A stretch of 64,000 nt of DNA from Cryptomeria japonica (taxonomy: Eukaryota; Streptophyta; Pinopsida; Cupressales; Cupressaceae), in NCBI RefSeq assembly GCF_030272615.1, contig NC_081412.1, forward strand, positions 141,774,747 to 141,838,746. The letters run 5' to 3'. A program made the position numbers and the translations under genes. The notes beneath the pieces are model-generated. The model was not told where the DNA came from. It did not search any database and saw nothing but the letters and a program-made list of their open reading frames with translations. Of this stretch, positions 21,765 through 33,700 are shown one piece after another. Position 1 is the first letter of the stretch. Each line of letters begins with the position of its first letter.

Positions 21765-24403
21765 TGGTTCTGCCTTGATATCTGGTAACTTGATAAATTT
21801 TGCTTGTATTAATTATTTCATTACTGACTCAATAGGCTCTCCCAATGGCGTAAATTGTCGAGGAGGCCCATCTCTGGATCAGAAAGGTTTGTGTTGCTGA
21901 TTTTGTTGCTGACCTTATTGTTGGTTATATTGTTGAGTGTATTGTTGATATGGCGGCTGTTGAGAAACATTGCTTGCTAGTGTTTGATTTTGTTCCATAG
22001 TTGACATATTAGGAGCACTCAATTTCTTGATTGTGAATGAAGGTTGATTTGCATTCACCGCTCTTGCGTCAACAACTCCATCATTAGTGACATTCTTGTT
22101 TTTGTACCAAAATCTATTTCGGTCCCTGGAATTATTTGTGTTGTCATTGTCTTTATTGAGCTTAATGATTCCCTTGGCTACAAGAGCAGTTTCAATGTTC
22201 ATCCCTTTCTTAATGAGTTTCTCAATAGTACTGGGACTTTTCAATTTGAGTTCATACATCATTTCTGGGACCAAATTTTGGATAAACAAGTTCACTTGTT
22301 GTTCTTCAGGTATATCTAGGGAAGAACGACTATACAAGCTTCACCATCGTTGCAAGAAAGTCACTAATGGTTCACCTTGCTTTTGCTTTGTGTTGCATAA
22401 ATCTGAGATGGTCACGTCATTATCGATGTTGAACGTGAAGTGAGATATAAACTTTTGAGCCAATTCTGACCAAGTCTTTATATTTCCTGGTAGATGCGAA
22501 TACCAATCCATGGCTTGTCCCGTGAGACTTCATGCAAATAAGTGCATTAAATATGTTTCCTCATAACTCACTTCAGTACATGCTATGAAAAATGCTCGAA
22601 TGTGATCTTTTGGATTGCCATTCCCTTTATATTTCTCAAATTAGGTGCCTCAAAATGCTTAGGGAATGGAGGCATGTACAAGCTCTTGTCAAATGGATTA
22701 GGACATAAATCTTGATCTATGTACAACTTCTTTGTTCCTTTAGTTTCTAATGCGTCAACTTGTCATTGCAACTTCTCAAGCTATTGTGCAATTGTATCAG
22801 ATTTTGGAGGTCCATCATTAATCCTAGTGGGTACTCTTTGTCGATACATCGTGTTTCCGATTAGTTGTTGATGCTTCAAAATTGTCGTCTTTGGTGTCTC
22901 CAGCATATAATGTTCTTGGTATACCTCTTGCTATTGTGGTTGTGCCATGCCTTGATATTGACCTTGTTGTTGTGCTTCTTGTGGTGGCATCATCGGTTGT
23001 AACCTATGTTGATATTGCAATTGAGGGTGTTGTTGATATTGCACAAGCATCAATTGCGGTTGTGAAGTATGATAACTTGTTTGTCTTGGCACATATTGAG
23101 GCACATGTTGTTGTTGGTTCTGATGAAGTGGAATTTGCTGACTTTGTGCCAATTGTTGTTGTCGCGGTGTAAATCCCATCATTTGCAAAAAACTTTGTTT
23201 GGGTGGTTTTTGTTGTTTCTCCTTAAGATGGGGTATGGCACTTGCATTGACTTGCTATGTTGTTTGTCCAATCCATTGTGGTGGTTGCAAGTTTGCATTA
23301 ACTTGTAATGGGGTAGAAGGTGCTGCAACTTGTTGTCGAATGCAGTATTGTTGTTGTTGTACATTGTTTGTTTGCACATTCGATTGTACCTTTTGTGTAT
23401 CACTCAATTGTTGCAACATTTGTTGTTGGTGCCAACCACTATCTGTAGCTCTTTGTGTCACCATTATCAAAGGATCTGTCACAATAGTGTTTGGCAAATA
23501 TATTGAGCTTAACGGGACATAAGAACTTTGTTGCATTGTGGAATTGTTTTGGACATTGGTGATATCAGGCATTCCAGTTGTGAAGCTTTCTTGCATCTTA
23601 GATTTTGATCCGATTTTATGCATGTGAGGAACCACTTCTTGTTGAGAGATAGTTGTCAATATTTGTGTGGTTTTCATTTGATCTTGTGTTACAGGTGTTG
23701 TGTTAAATAATGGATTATTTATTGTTTCAAATGGTGACTTTTGGGGAATAGTCACTGTCAATGCCTTTGAAGCACATTTACTCATCAAGGTAGGTTGAAT
23801 TTCTTGTTGCACATTTGCTTCATTTGGATGCGGAGAGAAACTTAATAGCTCACTGCCTTTTTGCTTTTGCACATTAATTTGCTCGTTTGAGGAAGTCACA
23901 TTACTCATCATGTCAAGGTATTTTTGTGGGAACATCTTAAAGACCTTGTTCAAGAATTTATCCATCTTCTTTGTCAACTTTGGATCTTGAAAGAACATAT
24001 CAACATCATTAGAGGCATCATAATCTGATGAAGAATCTGGTAAAATGTTTGGATTTGTCTCCTGCTGAATTCCCTGATCTGAACCAAATCCTTGTGAAAG
24101 AGTTTGTTCCTCATGTAATGTTTGAATTTCATGTTGCAGGTTTGGTTGATTCCAATCAAAAGGTGCATTTCCTCTTGGTGTTGGTGGAACACTCCCATGT
24201 CTTGGTTTCATGGGTACAAACACTAGTTCATATAATGGAGGTGGTCCAAGTTGAATCATTCCATATGGTGGTAATGACGTGTTTGATGAACCTTCAATTT
24301 GTACCGTTTGACTAGTTTGAAACTATGAATTTGATATGTTGTCAATGGGTTGATACGTTGGTTCGCCCATCTTCTTAGATTTGGACCTTGTCTCAACAGG
24401 CAT
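21765..24403 (-). pseudogene. gag: Tat-1 gag with long Gln-rich N-terminal region
   Basis: The proposed start at 24403 gives MPVETRSKSKK, typical of plant Ty3 gag and like MPTITRSQ of Tat-2. About 480 residues of low-complexity Gln/Pro/Asn-rich sequence follow (long QQQ runs, 24259-22931). The gag core is at about 22700-22180: DLCPNPFDKSLYMPPFPKHF, AMDWYSHLPGNIKTW, ELAQKFISHFTFNI and a PEMMYELKLKSPSTIEKLI segment. A frame change lies near 22640. The stops inspected fall where Gln or Arg is expected (for example near 24310, 23253, 22929). Gag packages the element RNA in cytoplasmic particles. The Gln-rich arm is absent or much shorter in Tat-2. Confidence 0.8.
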
Positions 24404-26254
24404 GTCACTATGCAAATGCAATATTTTTTGGAATTTTTCAAGGATAATGTATGATATGCAACTAAATGCAAACTAAATAGATGAAAATGCAATCTATGGC
24501 AATAATGCAACCTATGTTTTTGTCATTTTTCAAGATTTTGACAAACTTTTTGGAATGCAAATCTAAAAATGAGACCCTTAGGAAATTGGAATGACGTCTA
24601 GACCTCAAAGGACAAAAGGACCAAGTGACAAAAGGACAAAATGACAATATCTCCCCTATATGCTTGGATACTAAGCTAGGTTTGACCAAATGACATGGAT
24701 GACAAAAAGACAAAAGGTTTGATTAGGTCTAGACTTCTTAACAATAACTTAGGGTTTATCAAAGATTTGGATTACTCAAGTATGACAAAACCTAGTTTTG
24801 AAACTATATGCAAAGGGACAATTACTATGCAAATTACCCTAATATGATATGATAATGACCTAAGCTTAATGAAGAGACCTAGGGTATGCAAATGCAAATG
24901 TATGACAATGTCAACCTAAGTTTGAATTATGAAATGGTATTACTCTAATGCAAGAGGACACATGCAAATGGATGACCCTTATTGACATGCAAAGGAATAT
25001 GACCTAGGTGAACTTAACCTTGGTACTTGACAATGAACTTTGCAAAATGCAAACCTAGGATGAACCTAAATCTAAGTGACATGAATGTTGAGACAAGATT
25101 TTGAAAAATGTTTGACAACCATGTTTGAAGGTGTTTAACCTTGTTTTGAATCAATTTGTCTCATTTTTTAAATGAGACACCACTCCACTTTTGACAAGCA
25201 AAGAAGACAAGATATTTTATCTTAGACTCAAGACAATCATGCTCATTCACACATTTCTTATGGATGGCAAGAGCAGTAGGTACTTGAGAGGTAGACTTGT
25301 TATGAGATTCAAGGAGAATACATAGATGCTTGACCCCACGGGCTCCCCTCCATGACACTCACTTCTCAGGGCAGCCAAGCATCAATCCCCATGGAAATCT
25401 CCCCATGGTGAACTTAGTATCTCTTCCAAGTATCCAAACTTGTCCTTCTCAAGCAACTAGAAGGATTTTTGGCCTCTAAATACAAATTGTTTAATAAGGA
25501 TTTCTGTTAAGTGTTACTCCTTGGTGTCACGCAAGCGTGATTAAGACATTAAGCCCACCAAGATACCAAACAAATGTAGTCGCACAAGCACAATTTAGAT
25601 CATGAGGTCCTACTTAGATATTGATATGAGAAAGAGTTCAAGGGTCATCACTTCCCAAGTAACTACAATTCCCACGTAACCCTTCCTTCAAAGCTTTCGC
25701 TCATCAGGTATTTATTTATAGTGAGTTAGAATGCCAAGGTATTCTAGCCATACTCACTTTGGGTCATTCCCTTCTCACGATTGTCACTTGCTTGCAAAAG
25801 CAAATGGTCGGGAAGGTAGGCCCTCTAAAGGTGACACACAATCAAAACATGAGAATGGTATCGAAGATCTGGATTTCTGATCACCCTAAGAAGGATGAGA
25901 GCATACTCTCCTACTCCAATGTCAAACTCAACAATAAAAGAAAACATAGATTCATTCCATCCTATTTAGAAATCATACTAGGTGCCTAAATATGAAATAC
26001 AAACACAAAGTTTAGTTGTAGTCCAAGGCAACCTGCAAAACCCAAGTCAGAAGTTTGATATGTTTAGTCTTTGACTATAGAACCTACATAAAATGTGTTA
26101 GTAGTTTCATTTGTTGTCTTTGTCATGCGTAATGCCAAGGTTCTGCACAAAGCATTAGTACCAAAGCAAAACCAAAAAGAAGAAACAGAATGCAAAGCAA
26201 AACAATTTGCTAGTAAGAAACACTGCTTTTTTTACCTCTGTTTCTGGCCCTACA

Positions 26255-26410
26255 CAGGCGTAGAATGTCTCACACAGGCGCAGAATGCAGTAACACAGGC
26301 GCAGAAAACTCCAACACAGGCATAGATCCCTTTGACATAGGTAGAGAAGTCCTTGACACAAGCGCAAAATGCTTGACACAGGCACATAAGTCTCCTACAC
26401 AGGCGCAGAA
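26255..26410 (-). repeat. Phased 20-21 bp repeat in the Tat-1 leader, eight copies
   Basis: The plus-strand word CACAGGCGCAGAA recurs with its CAGG core (or a close variant) at 26255, 26275, 26296, 26317, 26338, 26359, 26379 and 26400. The steps are 20 or 21 bases, with variable sequence between. Compare the 21-bp arrays in the Tat-2 leader. Confidence 0.85.
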
Positions 26411-26514
26411 GTGCCTAGAAAGCCTTGAATTACCCTGTTTCTTAGGTTTTTCATCTGCAAATCAACTCAAAAGCACTCAAAAGCATTCAAAAGCATGGTT
26501 AGGGGGTTAGTTCA

Positions 26515-26528
26515 CATTGGGTTCACCA
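26515..26528 (-). other. Tat-1 primer-binding site
   Basis: On the minus strand TGGTGAACCCAATG follows the LTR end after a short TTTCT spacer; Tat-2 has TTTC in the same place. The tRNA is not identified. Confidence 0.6.
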
Positions 26529-26533
26529 AGAAA

Positions 26534-28024
26534 TGTAGATAGGAAATATGGAAATCATCAAAGCAATGACAATATTAGTCTAGCTCAGTCACGAAAACTA
26601 AAATGTAGTGATAACAATCCTAAAAACACTCAATAAAGACATGAAAACAAGACATCAATTTAAACGCAAACCATTGCAAACTTGAATGTCTCCTTCATGT
26701 GGCTCCATTGTCCTTCTTTCTCCTTCAAATGGCTTTGTTTGTGGATCTCACCTACTAGTGCATAAGCATGATGTGAAAGCAAGTAGACAAGATGATAGTG
26801 CAAGAATACTCGAAGCGTGATTGATTCGACCAGGGATCCAGGACCGAAGATTGAATAAATTCATCTAGTTTATAGACAAATTGGAGAAAAGATCAGATTA
26901 GCATGAAAGAGCTTCGAATGGAAATTCAAATCAGGAATAGCAAAATTATGACAAGTGTATGACAAATTGCTATGCAAGGATTTATGATGATTTATGACAA
27001 TTTATGACAATTTATGACAATTTATGACAAATTGCTATGCAAGGATTATGACAAGAATTTGAAATAGACATTTAGGAATTTAGAAGAAATTAGAAAATTA
27101 AGTTAGAAATAATGACTTGGAAATTAGGAAATTGATGCAAATTAGGTAAATTAATTAATAATTTCTCATTCATTAATTAATTTACAAAAATAGGAGGAAT
27201 TAATTAGCCAATTAAATAAACATTTAATTGTGACAAGAAGACTTAGGATAAATAAATAAATCATTTATCCTTAAGAGAAAATGGAGAGAAAATGACAAAC
27301 AAGGTTAAATGAATAAATCATGAAACCCTAGAAGATGAATTAGAAATGCAAGAACGACAATTAGATATTGATGTAGGATCGACTTGATGTCGATTCGATC
27401 ATGATTTTGAATTGATAAAAGATTTGATTGATAAATGCGCCAATTAATGAGGAACAATGACTAACTGATCCAAATTGACATGATTGAGAAAGACGACAAT
27501 CAATGACAAATCGATCACAAAATGATAAAATTGACAAGAGGACAAGGATCGATGACAAAATAGATTGCAAAATGACAATATTGAAAATGACCTCGATTGA
27601 TGACAAATCGATCTCCAGATGACAAGATTGAAAATGACAACGATCGATGACAAATTGATCGCAAAATGACAAGATTGATAAGAGGATAATGATCGATGAC
27701 AAATCTATCACAAAACGACAAGATTGATAAGAGGACAAAACCTAATTAGGATTGACGATGTCCAAAATGATAACAAATGATCACGCACATTGATGCGACA
27801 GGATAGGATTGACCAAAATGATGACTGAAGATTGTTGTCGACAAGACCAAATTTGAAAGCGAGATAAATGAAGAATGCAAAAGAAGGACTCGATGTTCGC
27901 AAATGATAAAGACCAAGTATGCAACATAGGAGAAATGTTAATGGGACGTAAAAACCCTAAAATAAGGAATGCGTCAATGTTAAAGTATGACTCCACAAGC
28001 GTTGACCATTTTTAGACGTCTACA
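26534..28024 (-). repeat. Tat-1 right (5') LTR, full length
   Basis: 1491 bp; plus-strand ends are TGTAGATAGG and GACGTCTACA. It includes the GATCGATGACAAAT repeat block, which is missing from the other LTR. Confidence 0.92.
27490..27735 (-). repeat. Imperfect tandem repeat in the Tat-1 LTR (GATCGATGACAAATYGATC words)
   Basis: Words of the type CGATGACAAATCGATC followed by AAAATGACAAGATTGA recur at least five times at roughly 55-65 base steps. They produce the odd repetitive open frames on the minus strand (27361-27738), which are not genes. The position is the U3 part of the LTR. Confidence 0.75.
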
Positions 28025-29749
28025 ACTTGAGCTCGAAGTGCTTGGTTCTAGCATACAATATCAGATTCTTGGAAATATTAATTGCACTTGTGTTATCATA
28101 AAATATACTCACCGGTTCAAATACAGGGACTTTGAAACCACTTAAGACATGCTTCATCCAAATTGTCTGAGTATAGTTCATAAATGCTGCTACATATTCT
28201 GCTTCTGCTGTGGACTGAGAGATACAACTCTACTTCTTTCTCACCCATGAGACTAGTCTACCACCAAGAAAGAATGCACCACTGGTTGTTCCCTTGCGGT
28301 TGTCTACATTACCAGCCCAATCGACATTGGTAAACACTTTGAGATTGAAATCATTATTGTATGGATACCACAATCCATAATCTATAGTTACCTTCAGATA
28401 TCTAAGAATCCGCTTGACTGCTACCAAGTGGGATTCTCTTGGACTTTTCTGAAAATGTGTAGCAATGCCCACTACATGTGCAATGTCTGATCTACTGTGT
28501 ACTACATAGTGCAACTTACCAATCATTGACCGATATTCCTTCTCATTCACCAATGCTGAATCATCTTCTTTTGACAATTTACAACCAATCATCATCGATG
28601 TACCAACCGGTTTTCTATCTTCCATGCCAAAGGTCTTCAACACCTCTTTGACATACTTGGAATAAGTGATAAAGATACCATCTTTCATTTGTTGAATTTG
28701 TTGTCCAATGAAGAACTTAATCTCTCCGATTAGTGACATCTCGAATTCCTTCTTCATTTCATCTGCAAATGCATGGCTCATCTTATCATCTCCACCAAAA
28801 ATTATGTCATCAACAAACACTTCACAGATCAGAAACTGATCTCCTTCTAACTTCAGATAGATATTGCTATCTTCACTTGTTCTTTCAAATCCAATCTTCA
28901 CAAGATGGGAGTGTAAACATTCATACCATGCTCTAGGTGCTTGCTTCAATCCATACAAGGCTTTATGTAGCCTACACACCATATCACTATTTTCTGATAG
29001 AGAAAACCCATCTGGTTTCTCTATATACACTTCTTCTTCAAGTATTCCATTCACGAATGTAGATTTTACATCCATCTGGTACACTTTGAATCCCTTGAAG
29101 GCTGCATATGCAAGTAGCATTGAAACTCCTTCCAATCTAGCTACTGGAGCAAAGGTTCCATAGTCTTCTCCTTCTTCTTGAGCATATCCCTTACATACCA
29201 ATCTTGCTTTGTTTCTTGCCACTATGCCATCTTCATTCAGCTTGTTTCTAAAAATCCATTTGGTGCCAATAACATTTTTGTGCTTAGGTCTGGGTACCAA
29301 AGACCATGTACCATTCTTTTCTATTTGGTCAAGTTCTTCTTCCATAGCCTTAATCCAGTCTTCATCTTTGTGTGCCTCTTTAAATGTTTTGGGCTCAAAT
29401 TCAGAAATCATGCAAGAATTGTCTCTGACCTTTCTTCTTGTAACTATTCCTACATCCTTATCCCCTATGTTCTACTTTGGATCATGATGCATCTTTACAT
29501 ACCTAGGAATGATCTTAGCTGATTTCTCTTGCTTTTCCTCTTCATCCTCATCTTCATCTATATCTACCACAACATCTACTAGTGTAGGAGCACTATTACT
29601 TGTACTTGGTTGTTTTGCAACCAGTTCCCAAAAGGTTACACCCAGTTCATCTACCGCTCACTTGCTACCGGTTTCCTCAGGTTTCTCAGAGGTTTCATCA
29701 ACTCTAACATTGATACTTTCAACAATTCTCTAAGTCCTATTGTTAAAAA
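28025..29749 (-). pseudogene. pol: Copia-2 reverse transcriptase and RNase H
   Basis: The open part 28230-29411 (393 codons) runs from [18 protein letters not shown] through [25 protein letters not shown] and FVDDIIF (RT catalytic pair intact) to RNase H. One codon is missing in [10 protein letters not shown]. In RNase H the first acid motif reads VFTNVDW where VFTDVDW is expected. A stop after WVRKK at 28228 precedes STAEAEY and FYDNTSAI. The frame continues across the Tat-1 insertion at 28030. The 29412-29749 stretch is the acidic integrase-RT linker (DIDEDEDEEEKQEKS) with stops. It ends at NA-1. Confidence 0.9.
29745..29749. repeat. Target-site duplication of NA-1 (left copy, one mismatch)
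   Basis: AAAAA at 29745-29749 pairs with AAAAC at 36384-36388. Keeping the AAAAC copy restores an in-frame Copia-2 integrase end (KGLKCFNNR), so AAAAC is the original and the left copy has mutated. Confidence 0.75.
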
Positions 29750-30541
29750 TGTTAGGATTCCCAAAGATACTGAGAGGGGTGGGTGAATCAGTATCTAACT
29801 GGTTAATGAATTTACTTGATTTAAAACATGAAATGCATAGCAATACTGTGTACTGGTAAACCATAAATAATGCAATAAATAGGAATAACAACAACCACAT
29901 GAAAATCACACCATAACATAGTAGTTTAACGAGGAAACCCGATGTGGGAAAAACCTCGATGGGATTTGTGACCCACAATATTCTCTTATTGGACAATAAG
30001 TGAATACTACTCTTACAATAGGGGCCTGCACATGCAGGAAGGCCGAGTGCCTAGAGCTCACTGCTCAGTTACAAAATGCGAAGTCTTACTGACTTACAAA
30101 ATGGATTATGTAAATCCAATATCTTGTACTACTTCAAAATAGCATCTACTATGCTAGATCTAGTACTAGTTTTAGCTCTGCTTCATACATAAACCATTAA
30201 CCTATATTTCGCATATTAGGTCTGCCTTATTTCACCTATCCACTTCCTTTTTTAAAAATGTTCTATAATGATCTCATACATATATGAGTCACTTTACTAC
30301 TTGCCAAGTCATCTTACAATGATTTTACAATTAATTACAAAATATATTATAAACAAAATTCCTGTCGGCCTAGGTGTCGGTGTACTTCCTTTCATTGTCG
30401 GTGTCCTGTGTGCCAGTGTAGAGTCTGTCGTTGCTAGTGCTGGTAAATTGTCTTGCCAGTATCATATGATTGCAAGGTTTCCATAAATGACAAAACCTTC
30501 AATCACCTACAATATCTCATTGGAGTGTGCATTTGCCAACA
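29750..30541 (-). repeat. NA-1 left (3') LTR
   Basis: From TGTTAGGATTCCC to TTTGCCAACA; same length as the right copy. A U5 block lies near 29928-29980. Confidence 0.92.
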
Positions 30542-30750
30542 ATCTCCCCCTTTGGCATTGATGGCAACACTCATGAGAAAAAGTGTCATAAAAAAAAATC
30601 TGCCAGAATTGTCTTTCCAAAAATGTGTGCTCCCCTTGAGCGGATGATCTCTGCTTCTAGATTTTTCTCATCACACTACTCCCCCTTTGACATCAATGAC
30701 AAAGGTTTTCAAAGTGTCAACTGAGTGTGGTTTCCAGCTTCAACCCTATA
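30542..30750 (-). other. NA-1 polypurine tract and non-coding 3' end
   Basis: CAAAGGGGGAGAT abuts the LTR on the minus strand (30542-30554). A second tract, AAAGGGGGAGTAG, lies at about 30680-30695. ORF2 ends just beyond. Confidence 0.75.
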
Positions 30751-33700
30751 ACTGGTTGGTTACAATTTGAAAAAGGTATGCCAATACTAGATTCAGGCTC
30801 TCAATGAGCCGTTCACTATCCTTTAAAGCGGCCTTTGTCCTCTGAATTGTACTGGTGAGGTGTTGCATTTTCTATTCCGGTGTCTTCTCTCCTTGAACTA
30901 GTGGCTCAAATATCTCTTTTCTCAATGAGGCTAGGTATTCCAATTTTGGACTAAGTCTACATTTTAGATCTTTTGCCTTTCCTTTTATTCATTCCTTTTC
31001 TCTTTCCAATTTTAGAAGTTCCTCCTCAAAACCTGCTATTTTCTGCTCAAAAACTGATAATGGTTCAGATGAATTAATGAAATTGTCAGCTAGTTTATTT
31101 ATTTCTTCCTATACCATACTGATCTTCTTGTCTATATCTACCATCAAAAAGTTTGTTTTACATGTATCTCTATACAATATTTTAAACTCTTTTAGTGTTT
31201 TACATAGTGCCGGTAAAAGAGTGTCAAATTGTCTCATGCACTTCTTTATTTCTTCTTGAAAGAATTTATGCTTTTCTTTCTCAATTTTCTCTTTGAATGC
31301 TTCCTCATTTATTTGTTCCACTATCACAATGTTGTCAGTAATATACTTAGACAATGTGTCAAGTTGATTTAAAGAATCTTTGTTATCCACATTACACTTG
31401 GGTGCGATCATTTTCAAAATTGGAATTGTCTCATCAATAGCTTTGTATGCTTGTGCACTGCACTTTGTTATTTTCTTGATTGAATCCAATAGGACCTTAG
31501 TTACATTAGTAGGTCTGAATTCTTCCATTGATATACCAGATGTTTGTCCAACAGTTTTTACAATCGGTAATCTACTGGTGTGAGTGATTTCTTCGCTTGT
31601 AGTGACCTCTGGTAGGTCAATTTGTGTTTGCATTTCTCTAAGCAAAGGTTTGGGTTTCTCATCTATTGCCGGTGGCACTATCTCTGCATGAACTTTTTCC
31701 TATGAGGGAACCTGTTGCTCTGCCTATTTCTCAGTGTTGTCCACTGCTGGTTGTTCCTCTGTACTGCTTGTTGCCAGTGGCTCAGTAGATGAATCATTAT
31801 GTACATCTGTGGTCTTTGCTTTTCCAGTGTTTGCGGTCACTGTAATGTTTTCTGTCGATGGCTCTTTTGCCACATCTGATTTCCTAGTTGATTCCTTATC
31901 TACCACAATATTGACTTTCTGAGTGTCAATGTTCATGGTGTATAACACCTTAGAATCAGGATTTGTATCCTCAAGTGGTGTGTCCATATTCTCAGTTGTC
32001 AGTTGATTGTCAGTAGTAACTACTGGTGGAGTATTTAGAGGCGGTGGGGATAAGTTGTCTATTATTTTTATACTGGGTGGTCCACCAACCTTACCTTTTC
32101 CTTTGTCTTTTTCCTTCTGATATACCTTGAAGATTTTAGGTTTTAGATAGTCTTCCTATTTTTCCTTTTCTACCAGTTTTATGTCCCATGCATTTGTTGC
32201 TTCCTCTGTTACCTGATTCACTCTTCCTACCATCAGTGCTACATGCCGGTGAGCAGTTGAGAATATTGACCAGTTAGCCTCAGAGATTAATTGATCTATC
32301 TCATCAGGTGAGTTAACAAGGTGTATTGCAAGTAGTTTTTCAATCTTTATTTTCTTGTCAAGCTCAGTAATAGCTACCCTTCTAGCTTCTAGTCTGTTAT
32401 ACAGATCTGTCGGTATTTCATCAACAATTTGCATCAAAAATTTCTTGTAAATATCTAAGTGTAAGATTATAATGTTTTCTACTTTCTCCTTGTCATCAGC
32501 CGATAGTGTGTCATATAATTTGTTAATGTTTTTCAAACTTTCCATCCTCTATAATTTTATTTAGAAGTTCATCAATAGTTTGTTGAGTCTTCTTCTTGAG
32601 AGTCATCTTTTTCTTTGGAGTTAATTTCTTTGCTGGGTCCCTCACAGCTTGTTGCTTCTGTCTTGTTTTTCTAGGAGAAGGTGAGAGTACCAGTGAAGCT
32701 TTTCTCTTTCTTTCAACTCTTTTGAATATAGCTGGTATGTCACTTTTAGAAGAAGTTACAATCGGTGACAGATGGGCTTCAGGTTGAAGTTCTTCTAGTT
32801 CACTCTCCTTGATACTGGTTTGTCTTAATACATCTTCTTTGATAGCTTTTGCCTACTAGGTTCCTTTTCTAGTAGTTGCCTCAACCTTCTTAACTCTTTT
32901 CCTTGATTGGATTCCACTTTCTATTGTTTCAGCATTTCCAAAAACTTCCTCGGTAGGTTCCTTGGGTGCTTCAAGGAGGGCTTTTGCATAAGTTTCAACA
33001 ATATTGTCATCTATTTCATAGCCCATTTCAGTTACCCAGATGGTTCTAGGGATAGCTGCCTCCATCCAAATTTCATCTTTCTTTATTACAAAATAGATTT
33101 CCTTTTGGTACTTATCTACTATAGCTTGTGACAATCTAACTCTAGTTTTCATTCGGGCCTTCAATGCCTGAAAATGCTCATTTATGTTCTTTTCTCTATT
33201 CTCTCCCATGTTGTTTAGTAAATCTAACAACTGTTTGCCTACTGGTACATCAAAACCAAAATTTCTACTACCAATACTGGGTACTTGTTTGGTTATGTGC
33301 AGCATTAGACAAACAAGTAGGTTTCCAAATTTGAATTTTCCCTTTTTGTCTTTCTTTATCTGTTTCCAAATTTGAATGTTCCCTTTTTGTCTTTCTTTAT
33401 CTTTCACAAATTGTCAATCAGTTCATCTTTAAGCCATTCAAACACATCTATTCTTGCATTATCATTTACCATATCATAGGCACTTTTAATGCATAGGCTA
33501 GAGACCGAGTTTAACCTATTTGCATGAGTAGTTTTGTAGCCTAAGATCATACTGATAAATTTGACATTAATATCCGTTACATCATTTACCCTTAAAGATC
33601 TCTTATGACATGTTGCACCAGCTAGGTTTATCACTAGGTCGTTGGAAACCTTCTTTATTTTATTAGGTTTGTTACTGGTGGAGGGTAACCCTGTCACAAC

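Larger units (their letters stand above)
24404..26533 (-). other. Tat-1 untranslated leader
   Basis: This is 2.1 kb between the 5' LTR and gag. No long credible open frame is seen. It contains the phased repeat at 26255-26410 and the primer-binding site at its right end. The sequence otherwise has scattered CCTAGG and ATGACAA words but no defined element. Confidence 0.6.
12107..28024 (-). mobile_element. Tat-1, Ty3/gypsy Tat-type element with antisense PMD gene
   Basis: The element is 15.9 kb, reads right to left and has target duplication ACTTG. Its LTRs are 26534-28024 (5', 1491 bp) and 12107-13060 (3', truncated to 954 bp). The presence of a second RNase H between RNase H and integrase marks the Tat lineage. 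On the minus strand the LTR starts TGTAGACGTCTAAAAATG, close to Tat-2 (TGTAGACATATAAAAATG). Only about six substitutions and one 6-bp unit difference are seen over about 950 LTR bases, so it is the youngest insertion in the window. Yet gag-pol holds at least a dozen stops. Confidence 0.92.

Noticed and set aside
22882-24315. Val-rich open frames on the plus strand
   Set aside because: They are shadows of the Gln-rich gag on the minus strand.
27361-27738. Repetitive Cys/Phe/Ile-rich open frames
   Set aside because: They follow the GATCGATGACAAAT repeat in the Tat-1 LTR in more than one frame.
28733-29522. Open frames on the plus strand opposite Copia-2 RT
   Set aside because: They are antisense shadows of the conserved RT on the minus strand, with no known domain.
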